The position numbers and the translations under genes are program-made. This document shows, piece by piece, positions 1-7,826 of a stretch of DNA of 64,000 nucleotides. The DNA is from Treponema sp. (lineage in GTDB: Bacteria > Spirochaetota > Spirochaetia > Treponematales > Treponemataceae): the NCBI GenBank assembly GCA_022510845.1, contig JAFLSR010000009.1, positions 1 through 64,000 of the forward strand. Direction: 5' to 3'. Below the pieces are notes generated by a model that had not been told where the DNA came from, did not search any database, and was given only the letters and a program-made list of their open reading frames with translations. Position 1 is the stretch's first letter, and each line of letters begins with the position of its first letter.

Positions 1-2
1 GG

Positions 3-245
3 GACTGGTACAGCAGCACCTACTACGCGGCAAGCGGCAACGCGAACAATCCGCACGGCCCGGACTACGGCGAGATGAAGTTCAGCTCTGGCGGTCAGTA
101 CGGAAAGGAAACGGCTTGCCGTGTCCTGCGCGGCGGAAATTCGACCCCTGTGTACAGTCGGATGTCGCTCAACCCCGTGGAATATGAGTTTCTTGTAGGA
201 CCTTTTCCGTGCTCCTTCCGCGTGGTGCGCAACGCGAGCAAGTGA
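3..245 (+). CDS. SUMF1/formylglycine-generating-enzyme-fold protein, C-terminal part
   Basis: The open frame enters from the left edge and ends in TGA, leaving 80 residues. They carry the typical end of the FGE-sulfatase (SUMF1) fold: an RVLRGGN motif, where family members have V-x-RGG-S, and a final FRVVRNASK, matching the usual GFRxVR ending. The fold is used by sulfatase-maturing enzymes and by many secreted proteins of unknown role that lack the catalytic cysteines. The catalytic region lies outside the window, so activity cannot be judged. A complete protein of the same fold is encoded at 42629-43633. Confidence 0.75.
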   Translation, partial: DWYSSTYYAASGNANNPHGPDYGEMKFSSGGQYGKETACRVLRGGNSTPVYSRMSLNPVEYEFLVGPFPCSFRVVRNASK

Positions 246-275
246 AATGCGGGAAAACCGCAAAAGGAGCAATCT

Positions 276-731
276 ATGAGACATTCAAAACTAATCGCAT
301 TAATGCTTCTCATCATACCGTGCACGATGGCGAACGCTGAGTGCATGAAGACTTCTGCTGAATTCGACAGGAAAGTTGAGCTTGTTCTCAAGCAAGTTAA
401 CACCAACTGCTATGACGTTTCAGGAGATGGAAGGGTCAACTGCGTAGACCACGCAGTGTTGTTCAAGCTGTATTGGGACAAGCAGTTCGACAAGGAAGAC
501 TGCATTATAGTACGCAACTATAACAGAGAAAAGGAATTCAGCCACTTGTTCGTTCAGGTGTGGGACCACGAGTGGTGCAGGATGGTAGAGGTAGAGCCAT
601 GGATAGATGGCGGAAACTATTCGCATAAATACAGGTGCATGGAATGCGTGTGGGGAGACGTGTATGACCATTTTCGTAACAGATATAATGAGACTGAATA
701 CTGGCTGAGGATTGGAAGGTTTCGCAGATGA
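276..731 (+). CDS. Small secreted Cys/His protein, possibly transglutaminase-like peptidase
   Basis: This 151-residue protein has a clear signal peptide (residues 1-21, cleavage after ANA) and a good ribosome binding site (AAAAGGAG, 6 nt before ATG). The mature part has eight cysteines. The order Cys56 in a NCVDHA motif, His90 in SHLFVQVW and acidic residues 105/107 in VEVEPW recalls the Cys-His-Asp order of bacterial transglutaminase-like cysteine peptidases, where the cysteine is followed by x-D-x-A. Just before Cys56 lies DVSGDGRVN, which looks like one calcium loop of a dockerin, but there is no second loop. The function is inferred from motif spacing only. Confidence 0.6.
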   Translation: MRHSKLIALMLLIIPCTMANAECMKTSAEFDRKVELVLKQVNTNCYDVSGDGRVNCVDHAVLFKLYWDKQFDKEDCIIVRNYNREKEFSHLFVQVWDHEWCRMVEVEPWIDGGNYSHKYRCMECVWGDVYDHFRNRYNETEYWLRIGRFRR

Positions 732-801
732 GGATTGACAAGTACAAAGGGAGCGGCTGGGCGCAAGGCGGATATGCGCAGAATTAGAGGTTCTTTCGTA
801 C

Positions 802-830
802 TTGAATTTTTTTCACAATTCCGTTAGACT
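802..830 (+). promoter_or_regulatory. Sigma-70 promoter, probably leaderless
   Basis: TTGAAT, a 17-nt spacer, then TAGACT. The -10 box ends 8 nt before the ATG at 839 and no Shine-Dalgarno lies between, so transcription should start at or 1-2 nt before the start codon. Confidence 0.6.
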
Positions 831-838
831 TGTAAACT

Positions 839-1900
839 ATGAAAGTGAACAAAAGGGTTCTAGCGTCCGCGTCGCTGTGCTTTGCCGCCGCGCTCGTCTA
901 CTTTTTTTTGAACTACATTCCGCTCAAAAAGGAACTCCAGCTCACTCCCGAATGGACGGCAGACATTTCAGAGCCTACCCAAGCGGACGACGGCGAACGC
1001 CTTCCTTTCAGGCTGGGGCGCAATTTCGGTTATTTCTCGCCGTCCGGGAAAATCTCATTGCTGAAAAAGATTCCGTACAAAGCAACTGTTTCAAAGAATT
1101 TTTTCGCGCTATACGAGCGTGACGCGCAGGGCATAAAGGTGTTCGATTCCGCGGGCAGCCCAAAATTCGACATAAAGGGCGCGGGCTTTCCTTTCATTCA
1201 AGACGACCGCATTTTTTTGATGTTGCCGGGCGGAAATTCGTTCGCGTTTGTAGAAAGCGAAAGCGGAGCAATAACGAGCGTGTACGAAAGTTCCGCACCC
1301 ATCACGTCGTTCCATTCTTCAAAGGGCGGTGTCGCGGTGGGCTATGCCGACGGCGAATTCCTCGTTTTCTCTTCGGACGGCAGTCTGAAATTCCCGCTCT
1401 CTCCAGGCGCGAGCGAATTCCCCGTGATTCTCGGCGGCGCGATTTCAGACAGCGGAAAGATGTTCGCGTGCGTTTCTGGGCAGGACCCCCAGCGCATAGT
1501 CCTTTACAAGGACGAGGAAAACTACCAAAAAATAATTTTCCACCAGAATCTCAATAAAAGCCTCGCGCGGCAGACGTTCGTCCATTTTTCGGAAAACGAA
1601 GAGTTCGTCTATTTTGACACCGCAGAATCTCTCGTGATTGTTGACACGAAAAGGTTCGAAGCAAAGAGCGTCCTGCTCTCAGGGTCGGTCTTGGACATAC
1701 AGGAATCGGAAGTGGCGAACAGCGTTTTCGTCTTGAGCCGAAACGGAAAAGTCTACACGGTTACGATTCTTGAGAATTTCGACGAGGAGGCGGGCGAATT
1801 CAGTTTTGAAGCCGAGAACGCCTTCATCCTTGTCGAGGGGAACTCGCTCTATGTCGGGCGCGACGAAAAGATTTCGCGGCTTGCGATTTCAAAGGAATGA
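839..1900 (+). CDS. Membrane-anchored beta-propeller-like protein of unknown function
   Basis: The protein has 353 residues. Residues 7-27 form one hydrophobic segment (signal anchor or uncleaved signal). The rest is rich in short beta strands with recurring hydrophobic-x-S/D-x-x-G-x patterns (for example FVESESGAITSVYE, YADGEFLVFSSDGSLKFPL), suggesting a WD40/PQQ-like propeller facing the periplasm. No catalytic motif is visible. The start has no ribosome binding site but sits just behind a good promoter. The M23-like gene begins 4 nt downstream, so the two probably form an operon. I do not recognise a named family. Confidence 0.65.
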   Translation: MKVNKRVLASASLCFAAALVYFFLNYIPLKKELQLTPEWTADISEPTQADDGERLPFRLGRNFGYFSPSGKISLLKKIPYKATVSKNFFALYERDAQGIKVFDSAGSPKFDIKGAGFPFIQDDRIFLMLPGGNSFAFVESESGAITSVYESSAPITSFHSSKGGVAVGYADGEFLVFSSDGSLKFPLSPGASEFPVILGGAISDSGKMFACVSGQDPQRIVLYKDEENYQKIIFHQNLNKSLARQTFVHFSENEEFVYFDTAESLVIVDTKRFEAKSVLLSGSVLDIQESEVANSVFVLSRNGKVYTVTILENFDEEAGEFSFEAENAFILVEGNSLYVGRDEKISRLAISKE

Positions 1901-1904
1901 AAAG

Positions 1905-2777
1905 ATGAGGTCAATCAAGAGTGCGGCCATCGTTGCCGCGGCGTTTTTTTTGGCGGCAGGAATCTCGCGGGCGTTCGAATGGCCTTCTCGGGATTTCAAC
2001 AGCGAAAACTTGCGCGCCACTTTCGCGCAGAACAGGAACGGCAACTTCATCCCGTCGCAGATTTTTCGTGAGGCGGACGAAGTTACTGCCACGGATGGCG
2101 GCAGGGTCACAATAGTAATATCCGAACATCAGGACTGCGCTTCTTGGTTCGAATCCACTTTGGGAAACTGCGCCATCATCGCGCACGAAGACAATCTCGT
2201 TTCGGTCTACGGAAACCTTGACGCGGAAAGCGCGGATTCTTTTTCGAAGAAGCAGAAAATCGCCTCGGGCGTTGCGATTGGCAAGGTGGGGGATTCGGCG
2301 TGGAGCGACATTCCGAATTCATTGGAATTCCAAATCGTGGACACCGCAAAGAAAAGCGTCTTGAATCCGCTTATATTGATGCCGCGCGTTTCGAGTATGC
2401 AAGACCCCGCGCTCGACGGAATCACGCTTGAAAATCGTCTCGGCCGCGTTTTCGAACTTTCTTCCACGCGCTCGCTTCAGGCGGGAACTTACCGCGTCTA
2501 TAAAAACAGGCGCGATGCTAACCCCGCCTACGGAACTACGCTCTACCTCAACGGCACTGAGTTGGAAAGCATCGTAAAGGACACGCTCAAAATGGAAGAG
2601 GGGAGGCTCGCGATTTCGGGAATACGCTCGTATTCCGCGGACATTTTCTATCCCGATTCATCGCGGGAATTCTTGGGACGAATCGTGATTCCCCACGGAA
2701 ACAACACCGTGACAATCTCGGTGCGGAACAACCTTGAAAGGGAACGCTCGCTGACATACAATGTCCAAGGAAACTGA
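1905..2777 (+). CDS. Secreted M23 (LytM)-like protein lacking the metal ligands
   Basis: The protein has 290 residues when started at the ATG of MRSIKSAAI, which follows a GGAATGAAAAG ribosome site; the open frame extends 45 codons further upstream inside the previous gene. A signal peptide spans residues 1-22. Residues 60-140 follow the LytM layout (DGGRVTIVIS, then CAIIAHEDNLVSVYGNLD, then a G-x-x-IGKVGDS turn and LEFQIVD). The zinc ligands of active M23 peptidases are missing: there is no HxGxD, the usual YGHL is YGNL and HxH is absent. It probably binds or regulates rather than cuts peptidoglycan. The phosphohexomutase starts 2 nt after its stop. Confidence 0.7.
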   Translation: MRSIKSAAIVAAAFFLAAGISRAFEWPSRDFNSENLRATFAQNRNGNFIPSQIFREADEVTATDGGRVTIVISEHQDCASWFESTLGNCAIIAHEDNLVSVYGNLDAESADSFSKKQKIASGVAIGKVGDSAWSDIPNSLEFQIVDTAKKSVLNPLILMPRVSSMQDPALDGITLENRLGRVFELSSTRSLQAGTYRVYKNRRDANPAYGTTLYLNGTELESIVKDTLKMEEGRLAISGIRSYSADIFYPDSSREFLGRIVIPHGNNTVTISVRNNLERERSLTYNVQGN

Positions 2778-2779
2778 AA

Positions 2780-4594
2780 ATGGCGGTTCTTGAACACAAT
2801 ATGATTCTTTCGGCGAGCGGCTGGCGGAAGGTGTTCGCGCAAAGCGGAAACGAGCAGGATTCTTCGGGCGAAATCGGCGGAGAAAATCGCGCGCTTTCTG
2901 TCCTTGCTGCCGAGGCGTTCGCGGAATATCTTTGCTCGGAAAAAAATCTCTCCGCGCCTTCAATCGTCGTGGCGCAAGACACCCGCCCCACTGGAAGCGA
3001 AATCTGCCGCGCGATTTTGCAGGCTTTGAAGCGGCGCGAAAAACTCGGCGTGAAATTTCTCGGAGTCGCTTCCGCGCCTGAAATTATGGCGTATGCGAAA
3101 AACTCGGACGGCTTCATATATGTTTCTGCAAGCCACAATCCCATAGGACACAACGGAATAAAATTCGGCATTTGCGACGGCGGCGTTTTGAGCGCGGAGG
3201 AGAACGCGCGTGTAAAAGAAATTTTCCTCCAAAAAGTCGATGGCGTAAAAGACGTTTTGGAATTTTTGAAAGACTATCGCGAAATTGAAATCGAAGACAT
3301 TTTGAAGCGGCAAGCCTTTTTCAAGGGCGAGTCGCTTGCGTCCTATGAAAAATTTTCTTCCGAAGTGATTTCCGCGATTTCGGACGAAGGCAGGCGCGAA
3401 AATTTTTTTTGCGAATTCGATTCAATCTTGCACGAAAACAAAATCGGCGTTGTCTGCGATTTCAACGGCAGCGCGCGGTGCGAATGCATAGACAAGGATT
3501 TTTTTGAAAAGCACGGAATTGATTTTCTTTCGATGAACGGCGTTTCCGGAAAAATCGCGCACGAAATAATTCCCGAGCCTGAAAATCTTGTCCACGTGCA
3601 AAGATTCTTGGAAGAAACGCGCCGAAAGCAGGGCAACGGGCATTTCGTGCTCGGCTATATGTGCGACTGCGACGGCGACCGCGGAAACTTGGTCTATTGG
3701 AGCGAGCGCGAAGGCAAGGCAAAAATCCTAAAGGCGCAGGAAGTGTTTTCGCTTTCGGTGCTCGCGGAACTTTCGTACATGGCGTGGCTTTCCGAAAGCG
3801 GAGCGGAGCGTGGCAAGATGGCTGTGGCTGTGAACTGTCCTACTTCGATGCGAATCGATGAAATCGCGCGTTCGTTCGGCGCGAAAGTTTTCCGCGCCGA
3901 AGTGGGCGAAGCAAACGTGGTGAACCTAGCGCGTGAACTTCGCTCGCAGGGCTACACTGTGCGCATTCTCGGCGAGGGAAGCAACGGCGGAACGATAACG
4001 CATCCTTCAAGCGTGCGCGATCCGCTCAACACGGTTTTTGCCATGATAAAACTGCTTGCAATCCGCGACACGCGCGCGGCGGACGGAAAAGAAAAAAAAG
4101 GCCTCTTCCACCTTTGGTGCGAAAACATCGGCATTCCTTACAAAAAAGACTTCACGCTCGATGACATAATGGACTCGCTTCCAAGATACACGACGACTGG
4201 CGTAAGCGAAAGCCGCGCCTTGCTGAAAGTGAAATCGCGCGACATCGCGCTCCTCAAAAAGAAATTCCAAACCGAGTTCGAACGCTCGTTCGCGGAGGAC
4301 AGCGAAGGCTTGATAAAAAAATACTCGATTGCTTCGTGGCGCGCCTCGCTCACGAACGGAACGAAGGAAGTCTTCGGCGCGGAGGACTTTTCCAAATCAG
4401 GCACGGGCGGACTGAAAATCCTTTTTTATGAAAGCGGCTCTTCATCTCCATCCGCTTTCTTTTGGATGCGGCCTTCTGGAACAGAGCCTGTGTTCCGAAT
4501 CCTCTGCGACGTAAAAGGACGCGACGCGCAAAAAGAAAATGATTTCCTTTCGTGGGAAACAAAACTTTTGAAAAAGGCAGATTGCCAAAACTAA
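2780..4594 (+). CDS. Phosphohexomutase (phosphoglucomutase/phosphomannomutase family)
   Basis: This 604-residue cytoplasmic enzyme interconverts hexose 1- and 6-phosphates through a phosphoserine. All four family signatures are present: the active-site loop SASHNP (phosphoserine Ser118), the metal loop DCDGDRGN (Asp296, Asp298, Asp300), the sugar-specificity loop GEGSNGG (about 398-404) and the phosphate-binding loop RPSGTEP near residue 570. It is somewhat longer than the usual 450-580 residues. Substrate preference (glucose, mannose or both) cannot be told. The last codons and the stop lie inside the first hairpin of the repeat array that follows. Confidence 0.88.
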   Translation: MAVLEHNMILSASGWRKVFAQSGNEQDSSGEIGGENRALSVLAAEAFAEYLCSEKNLSAPSIVVAQDTRPTGSEICRAILQALKRREKLGVKFLGVASAPEIMAYAKNSDGFIYVSASHNPIGHNGIKFGICDGGVLSAEENARVKEIFLQKVDGVKDVLEFLKDYREIEIEDILKRQAFFKGESLASYEKFSSEVISAISDEGRRENFFCEFDSILHENKIGVVCDFNGSARCECIDKDFFEKHGIDFLSMNGVSGKIAHEIIPEPENLVHVQRFLEETRRKQGNGHFVLGYMCDCDGDRGNLVYWSEREGKAKILKAQEVFSLSVLAELSYMAWLSESGAERGKMAVAVNCPTSMRIDEIARSFGAKVFRAEVGEANVVNLARELRSQGYTVRILGEGSNGGTITHPSSVRDPLNTVFAMIKLLAIRDTRAADGKEKKGLFHLWCENIGIPYKKDFTLDDIMDSLPRYTTTGVSESRALLKVKSRDIALLKKKFQTEFERSFAEDSEGLIKKYSIASWRASLTNGTKEVFGAEDFSKSGTGGLKILFYESGSSSPSAFFWMRPSGTEPVFRILCDVKGRDAQKENDFLSWETKLLKKADCQN

Positions 4595-4753
4595 CGGCTG
4601 ATTCGCGCCGTCAGTTTTGGCTACACATTTTGCTTTGCAAAAATGTGTTCATGTATAGTCATTTCTCACTTCGTTACGAAATGACATTCCACAAAGAGAA
4701 AAAACTTGAAACTTTTTTCTCTTTGTGGAAAAGAGGATTGCCAAAACTAACGG
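4585..4753. repeat. Intergenic array of four consecutive hairpins flanked by an 18-bp direct repeat
   Basis: Four stem-loops stand head to tail: 4585-4620 (14-bp arms, one mismatch, including the upstream stop codon), 4624-4647 (8-bp stem plus inner pairs), 4658-4685 (8-bp stem) and 4687-4730 (18-bp perfect stem with an 8-nt loop). The 18-base sequence starting GATTGCCAAAACTAA occurs at 4580-4597 and again at 4736-4753, bracketing the set. No clear terminator U-run and no open frame is present. Confidence 0.75.
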
Positions 4754-4801
4754 TTCGCGCATTGGCGAAAATACAAAAATGAAAGAAGGATTGGAGCGAA
4801 T

Positions 4802-5374
4802 ATGAAATACAAGATTCCGTCTGGAAAAAAACTGCGCGTCGCGATAAGCGGAAAGTCGGGCTGCGGAAACACGACAGTGAGCACGCTTCTTTCTGAGGTG
4901 CTCGGAGTCCGCCTGGTGAATTTTACGTTCCGACAATTGGCGGCGGAAAAGGGAATGACGCTCGCGCAGGTAATCGAGGCGGCGAAAACCAGCGACATTT
5001 TCGACATCGAAGTGGACACGCGGCAGGTCGAACTTGCCCGCGAGGATTCGTGCGTGCTCGGAAGCCGCCTTGCGATTTGGATGCTCAAAGAAGCCGATGA
5101 AAAGGTCTACCTTTTTGCAAGCGACGAGGTACGCGCGAAGCGAATCCAAAAGCGCGAAGGCGGCTCGCTCGAAGAGATTTCGTCGTTTACGAAAATGCGC
5201 GACAGTGAGGACACGCGCCGCTATAAAAAGCTCTATCAAATCGACAACAATGAATTTCGCGACACGGCGGATTTGGTAATCGACGTGAGCGACATTTCCC
5301 CCGAGGAAATCGTAGAAAAAATTCTTTCGGATTTGGAAAGACGAAATCTGATTGAAAAGACAAGTAAGGAATGA
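4802..5374 (+). CDS. Cytidylate kinase-like nucleoside monophosphate kinase
   Basis: The protein has 190 residues. The P-loop GKSGCGNTT (about 18-26) near the N-terminus is the variant of the short, archaeal-type CMP kinase family, which also has the FRxxAxExGM-like stretch seen here (FRQLAAEKGMTL, 39-50) and a basic lid (RAKRIQKREGG). It likely transfers phosphate from ATP to (d)CMP. Annotated relatives are often labelled cytidylate kinase-like without proof. A rho-independent terminator follows the stop directly. The gene stands alone behind the hairpin array. Confidence 0.8.
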   Translation: MKYKIPSGKKLRVAISGKSGCGNTTVSTLLSEVLGVRLVNFTFRQLAAEKGMTLAQVIEAAKTSDIFDIEVDTRQVELAREDSCVLGSRLAIWMLKEADEKVYLFASDEVRAKRIQKREGGSLEEISSFTKMRDSEDTRRYKKLYQIDNNEFRDTADLVIDVSDISPEEIVEKILSDLERRNLIEKTSKE

Positions 5375-5400
5375 AAGGCGAAAAAGCCTTTTTTATTTTT
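5374..5400 (+). terminator. Rho-independent terminator of the CMP-kinase-like gene
   Basis: AAAGGC, a short A-rich loop, GCCTTTTTTATTTTT, starting at the last base of the stop codon. The sequence 5401-5513 downstream holds no recognisable feature. Confidence 0.8.
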
Positions 5401-5513
5401 GACGCGGATTCGTATAGAAGAAGGTAGTGGAGAATCCCACTCGTTTAAACGCCCGAAATCCGCACCGATTTTGCGGCGCGAAACTTCGAGGTTTTCAGCG
5501 GAAAGGATTTTCC

Positions 5514-6047
5514 CTAGAATTTGCTGTCGGCGTAGCCTATCCAGCCTTCCTTTTCCACCAACGCCTTTTCAAAGCCGTCCAGTTTGAAAGGATAGCTTTT
5601 TGAAAGCGAGCCTGCAATGAGCTTTACTTTTGCAGTGCCGTCATCGTTGAGGACAATCTTGCATTCGCTGTCCTTTTCGGCGAATGTGCGGAACATATCA
5701 TCCACCGATTTTTTGTCCATCTCTACGGCGAGCATTCCGCAGTTGAACATATTCTGCCTGAAAATGCGCGCGAAATTCGGGGCAACCACAACATAGATTC
5801 CGTTCACTTCCAGTGCCCATGGCGCGTGCTCTCGGCTTGAGCCGCATCCGAAATTCTCGCGCGTGATTATGACTTTTTTCCCCGCCACATCGGTCTTTGA
5901 ATTGAATCCTTCGAGTTTCAAGTCTTCGAGCAAGTAGGGCTTTAGTGCCTGCTTCGTGTTTTCCGTCAAATATTTTGCGGGAATGATTTCATCCGTATTG
6001 ATATCGGACCTATCCAAAAAAAGAACCGGTCCACCGAACTGTTTCAT
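5514..6047 (-). CDS. leuD: 3-isopropylmalate dehydratase small subunit (aconitase family)
   Basis: The 177-residue swivel domain of a two-subunit hydro-lyase has the N-terminal DRSDINTDEIIPAKYL signature and the substrate-binding loop NFGCGSSREHAPWAL. In leucine synthesis LeuCD isomerises 2-isopropylmalate to 3-isopropylmalate. The length and the TDEIIPAKYL form fit the short leuD/homoaconitase-like group, so another 2-hydroxyacid substrate is possible. It starts 22 nt after the large subunit stop, with a GGAG site 9 nt before ATG. Confidence 0.88.
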   Translation of the reverse strand: MKQFGGPVLFLDRSDINTDEIIPAKYLTENTKQALKPYLLEDLKLEGFNSKTDVAGKKVIITRENFGCGSSREHAPWALEVNGIYVVVAPNFARIFRQNMFNCGMLAVEMDKKSVDDMFRTFAEKDSECKIVLNDDGTAKVKLIAGSLSKSYPFKLDGFEKALVEKEGWIGYADSKF

Positions 6048-6069
6048 TTTCCATGTCTCCTAATAAAAT

Positions 6070-7356
6070 TTATTTTGTGAATAACTGTGAATTCGTAATC
6101 GTTCCTGCAATCGCGGTGGCCGCTGCCGTGGCAGGGCTCATCAAATGCACCATTCCGCCTTTTCCCATGCGCCCGTTGAAGTTGCGGTTTGTGGTGGAAG
6201 CGCACACTTCGCCTTCCGCGAGCACTCCGTTCGACATTCCGAGGCACGCGCCGCAAGTCGGGTTGGTGACGCAAAATCCCGCGTCCATGAAAATCGAAAT
6301 TATTCCTTCGTCCAAAGCCTGCTTGTAGATTTTTGGCGTGGCTGGGCTTACGATGGCGCGGACACCCTGCGCGATGTGTTTTCCTTTGAGAATCTGCGCG
6401 GCAATCCGCAAGTCAGAAATCCTTCCGTTCGTGCAAGAGCCGATGTAAATCTGGTTCACTTTCGTGCCTTGGAGTTCCGACACTTTTTTCACTTGGTCGG
6501 GCTTGTAGCCCACCGTGGCGAGCGGTTCAAGGCTTGAAAGGTCGAGCGTGAGCACTTTTTCGTACTGCGCGTCATCGTCGCTCTTCCACTTGGAATATTC
6601 TTCGAGTGCGGCTTCCTTCGAGGAAAATTCGCCTTCGATGAAAGGCCAGAGATATTCAACTGTCGTCATGTCGGGAAAGCAGATTCCGCTTGTCGCGCCG
6701 GCTTCCACCGCCATGTTGCAAAGCGTCATGCGCTCTTCCATGCCGAAATTGTCAACGACAGACCCTGTGAATTCCATCACGCAGTTCGTCGCGCCGTTAA
6801 CGCCGATTTTTGAAATCAGAAAAAGAATTACGTCCTTTGCGAAAACGCCTTCGCGCAATTTTCCGTTCAGAATGAATTTCAGCGATTTCGGCTCTTTGAA
6901 AGAGCACACGCCTTTGAGGATGCCCACTTCCAAGTCCGTAGTGCCCACTCCGGCCGCGAACGCTCCGAACGCGCCGTGCGTGCAAGTGTGGCTGTCGCCC
7001 ATGATGACGGTGAAGCCCGGGCGCACGAAGCCCTTTTCGGGGAAAATCGCGTGGCACACTCCGTTCGCGCCGATGTCGAAGAAATCCTTGATTCCGTTGC
7101 GGTTTGCCCAGTCGCGGAGGATTTTTTCCTGCTCCGCGGTCTTGGAATCCTTGGCTGGAGTTACGTGGTCAATCACTGCCTTGATTTTTTCGCAGTCGAA
7201 AACGCGGTCCATTCCGCGCTCGGCAAGGTCGTTTATGGCGATTGGCGTTGTGATTTCGTGGCAGAAAACCCTGTCAAGTTTGAGGATGTATGTGTCTTTG
7301 AAAGGCTTTTCCAAAAGATGGCTTTCAAAAATTTTTTGCGCTATGGTTTTTCCCAT
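6070..7356 (-). CDS. leuC: 3-isopropylmalate dehydratase large subunit (aconitase family)
   Basis: The protein has 428 residues from the ATG of MGKTIAQKI, chosen because a GGAG lies 6 nt upstream; the open frame could begin four codons earlier with TTG. It binds the [4Fe-4S] cluster through Cys in GSCTNGR and the CGAC pair in PTCGACLGM. GDSHTCTHGAFGAFAAGVG and NRNFNGRMG are family hallmarks. It pairs with the small subunit just downstream. No leuA or leuB is in the window, so the leucine assignment rests on family resemblance. Confidence 0.88.
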   Translation of the reverse strand: MGKTIAQKIFESHLLEKPFKDTYILKLDRVFCHEITTPIAINDLAERGMDRVFDCEKIKAVIDHVTPAKDSKTAEQEKILRDWANRNGIKDFFDIGANGVCHAIFPEKGFVRPGFTVIMGDSHTCTHGAFGAFAAGVGTTDLEVGILKGVCSFKEPKSLKFILNGKLREGVFAKDVILFLISKIGVNGATNCVMEFTGSVVDNFGMEERMTLCNMAVEAGATSGICFPDMTTVEYLWPFIEGEFSSKEAALEEYSKWKSDDDAQYEKVLTLDLSSLEPLATVGYKPDQVKKVSELQGTKVNQIYIGSCTNGRISDLRIAAQILKGKHIAQGVRAIVSPATPKIYKQALDEGIISIFMDAGFCVTNPTCGACLGMSNGVLAEGEVCASTTNRNFNGRMGKGGMVHLMSPATAAATAIAGTITNSQLFTK

Positions 7357-7413
7357 TTTTTTCTCCAAAACAGACTGAAAAATTTTATGATTTTTGAGAT
7401 TCGCGGGAGGACA

Positions 7414-7614
7414 TTAGCCGAGAACCGTCACGCCAGCAGAACTTATCGCGGCATCAATCGCGCCTTCGTCCGCGCCTTCGAAATCTACGAGAACCTGCGC
7501 TTTCATGGGATTTGCTTCGCAGTTGGTGACGCCCGCCACTGCTTTTACAGCCGCCGCGACCTTTCCTGCTACGTCGTCGTCAAACATTCCGTCAACAAAT
7601 ATCTTCTTTTGCAT
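7414..7614 (-). CDS. Small HMA-like (ferredoxin-fold) protein without the CxxC metal site
   Basis: This 66-residue protein is preceded by a strong AAGGAG site. The pattern (V-D-G-M at the start, AAVKAVAGV, then VLVDFEGADEGAIDAAISSAG) is that of the heavy-metal-associated domain, but the metal-binding CxxC is replaced by DDD and the only cysteine is in VTNCEANP. It therefore probably does not carry copper in the usual way. It lies 57 nt upstream of leuC on the same strand and is probably the first gene of a leuCD operon. Confidence 0.7.
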   Translation of the reverse strand: MQKKIFVDGMFDDDVAGKVAAAVKAVAGVTNCEANPMKAQVLVDFEGADEGAIDAAISSAGVTVLG

Positions 7615-7761
7615 TTTTTTAACTCCTTATTTGAAAACAACTTTTAGTAATAAATTCATTTTAAAGCATAAGTCGAAATTTTGCAAGTGGAAAATCACAT
7701 AAAATTTAGACTTGCCGCCGAAAAATCAGTGGTTTGTTTTAAAATCATATATTTTCAGCAA

Positions 7762-7806
7762 TGAAAAAAGTTTCAAGTTTTTTTTCATTAAGTGAAAAAC
7801 TCGAAA
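7762..7806 (-). terminator. Rho-independent terminator downstream of rlmN
   Basis: On the minus strand an 11-bp stem (TTCGAGTTTTT with AAAAACTTGAA, one G-U pair) is followed by ACTTTTTTC. It starts about 20 nt after the rlmN stop. Confidence 0.65.
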
Positions 7807-7826
7807 TCAAAATAAGTTACTATATT

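Noticed and set aside
408..450. Dockerin domain in the protein at 276-731
   Set aside because: Only one calcium-type loop is present, while dockerins need two copies of about 22 residues; the loop overlaps a better candidate cysteine motif.
728..787. A 19-codon ORF overlapping the stop of the small Cys/His protein by ATGA
   Set aside because: No further support than the overlap; too short to judge codon use and it ends before the next promoter. It may be a decayed tail of the upstream gene.
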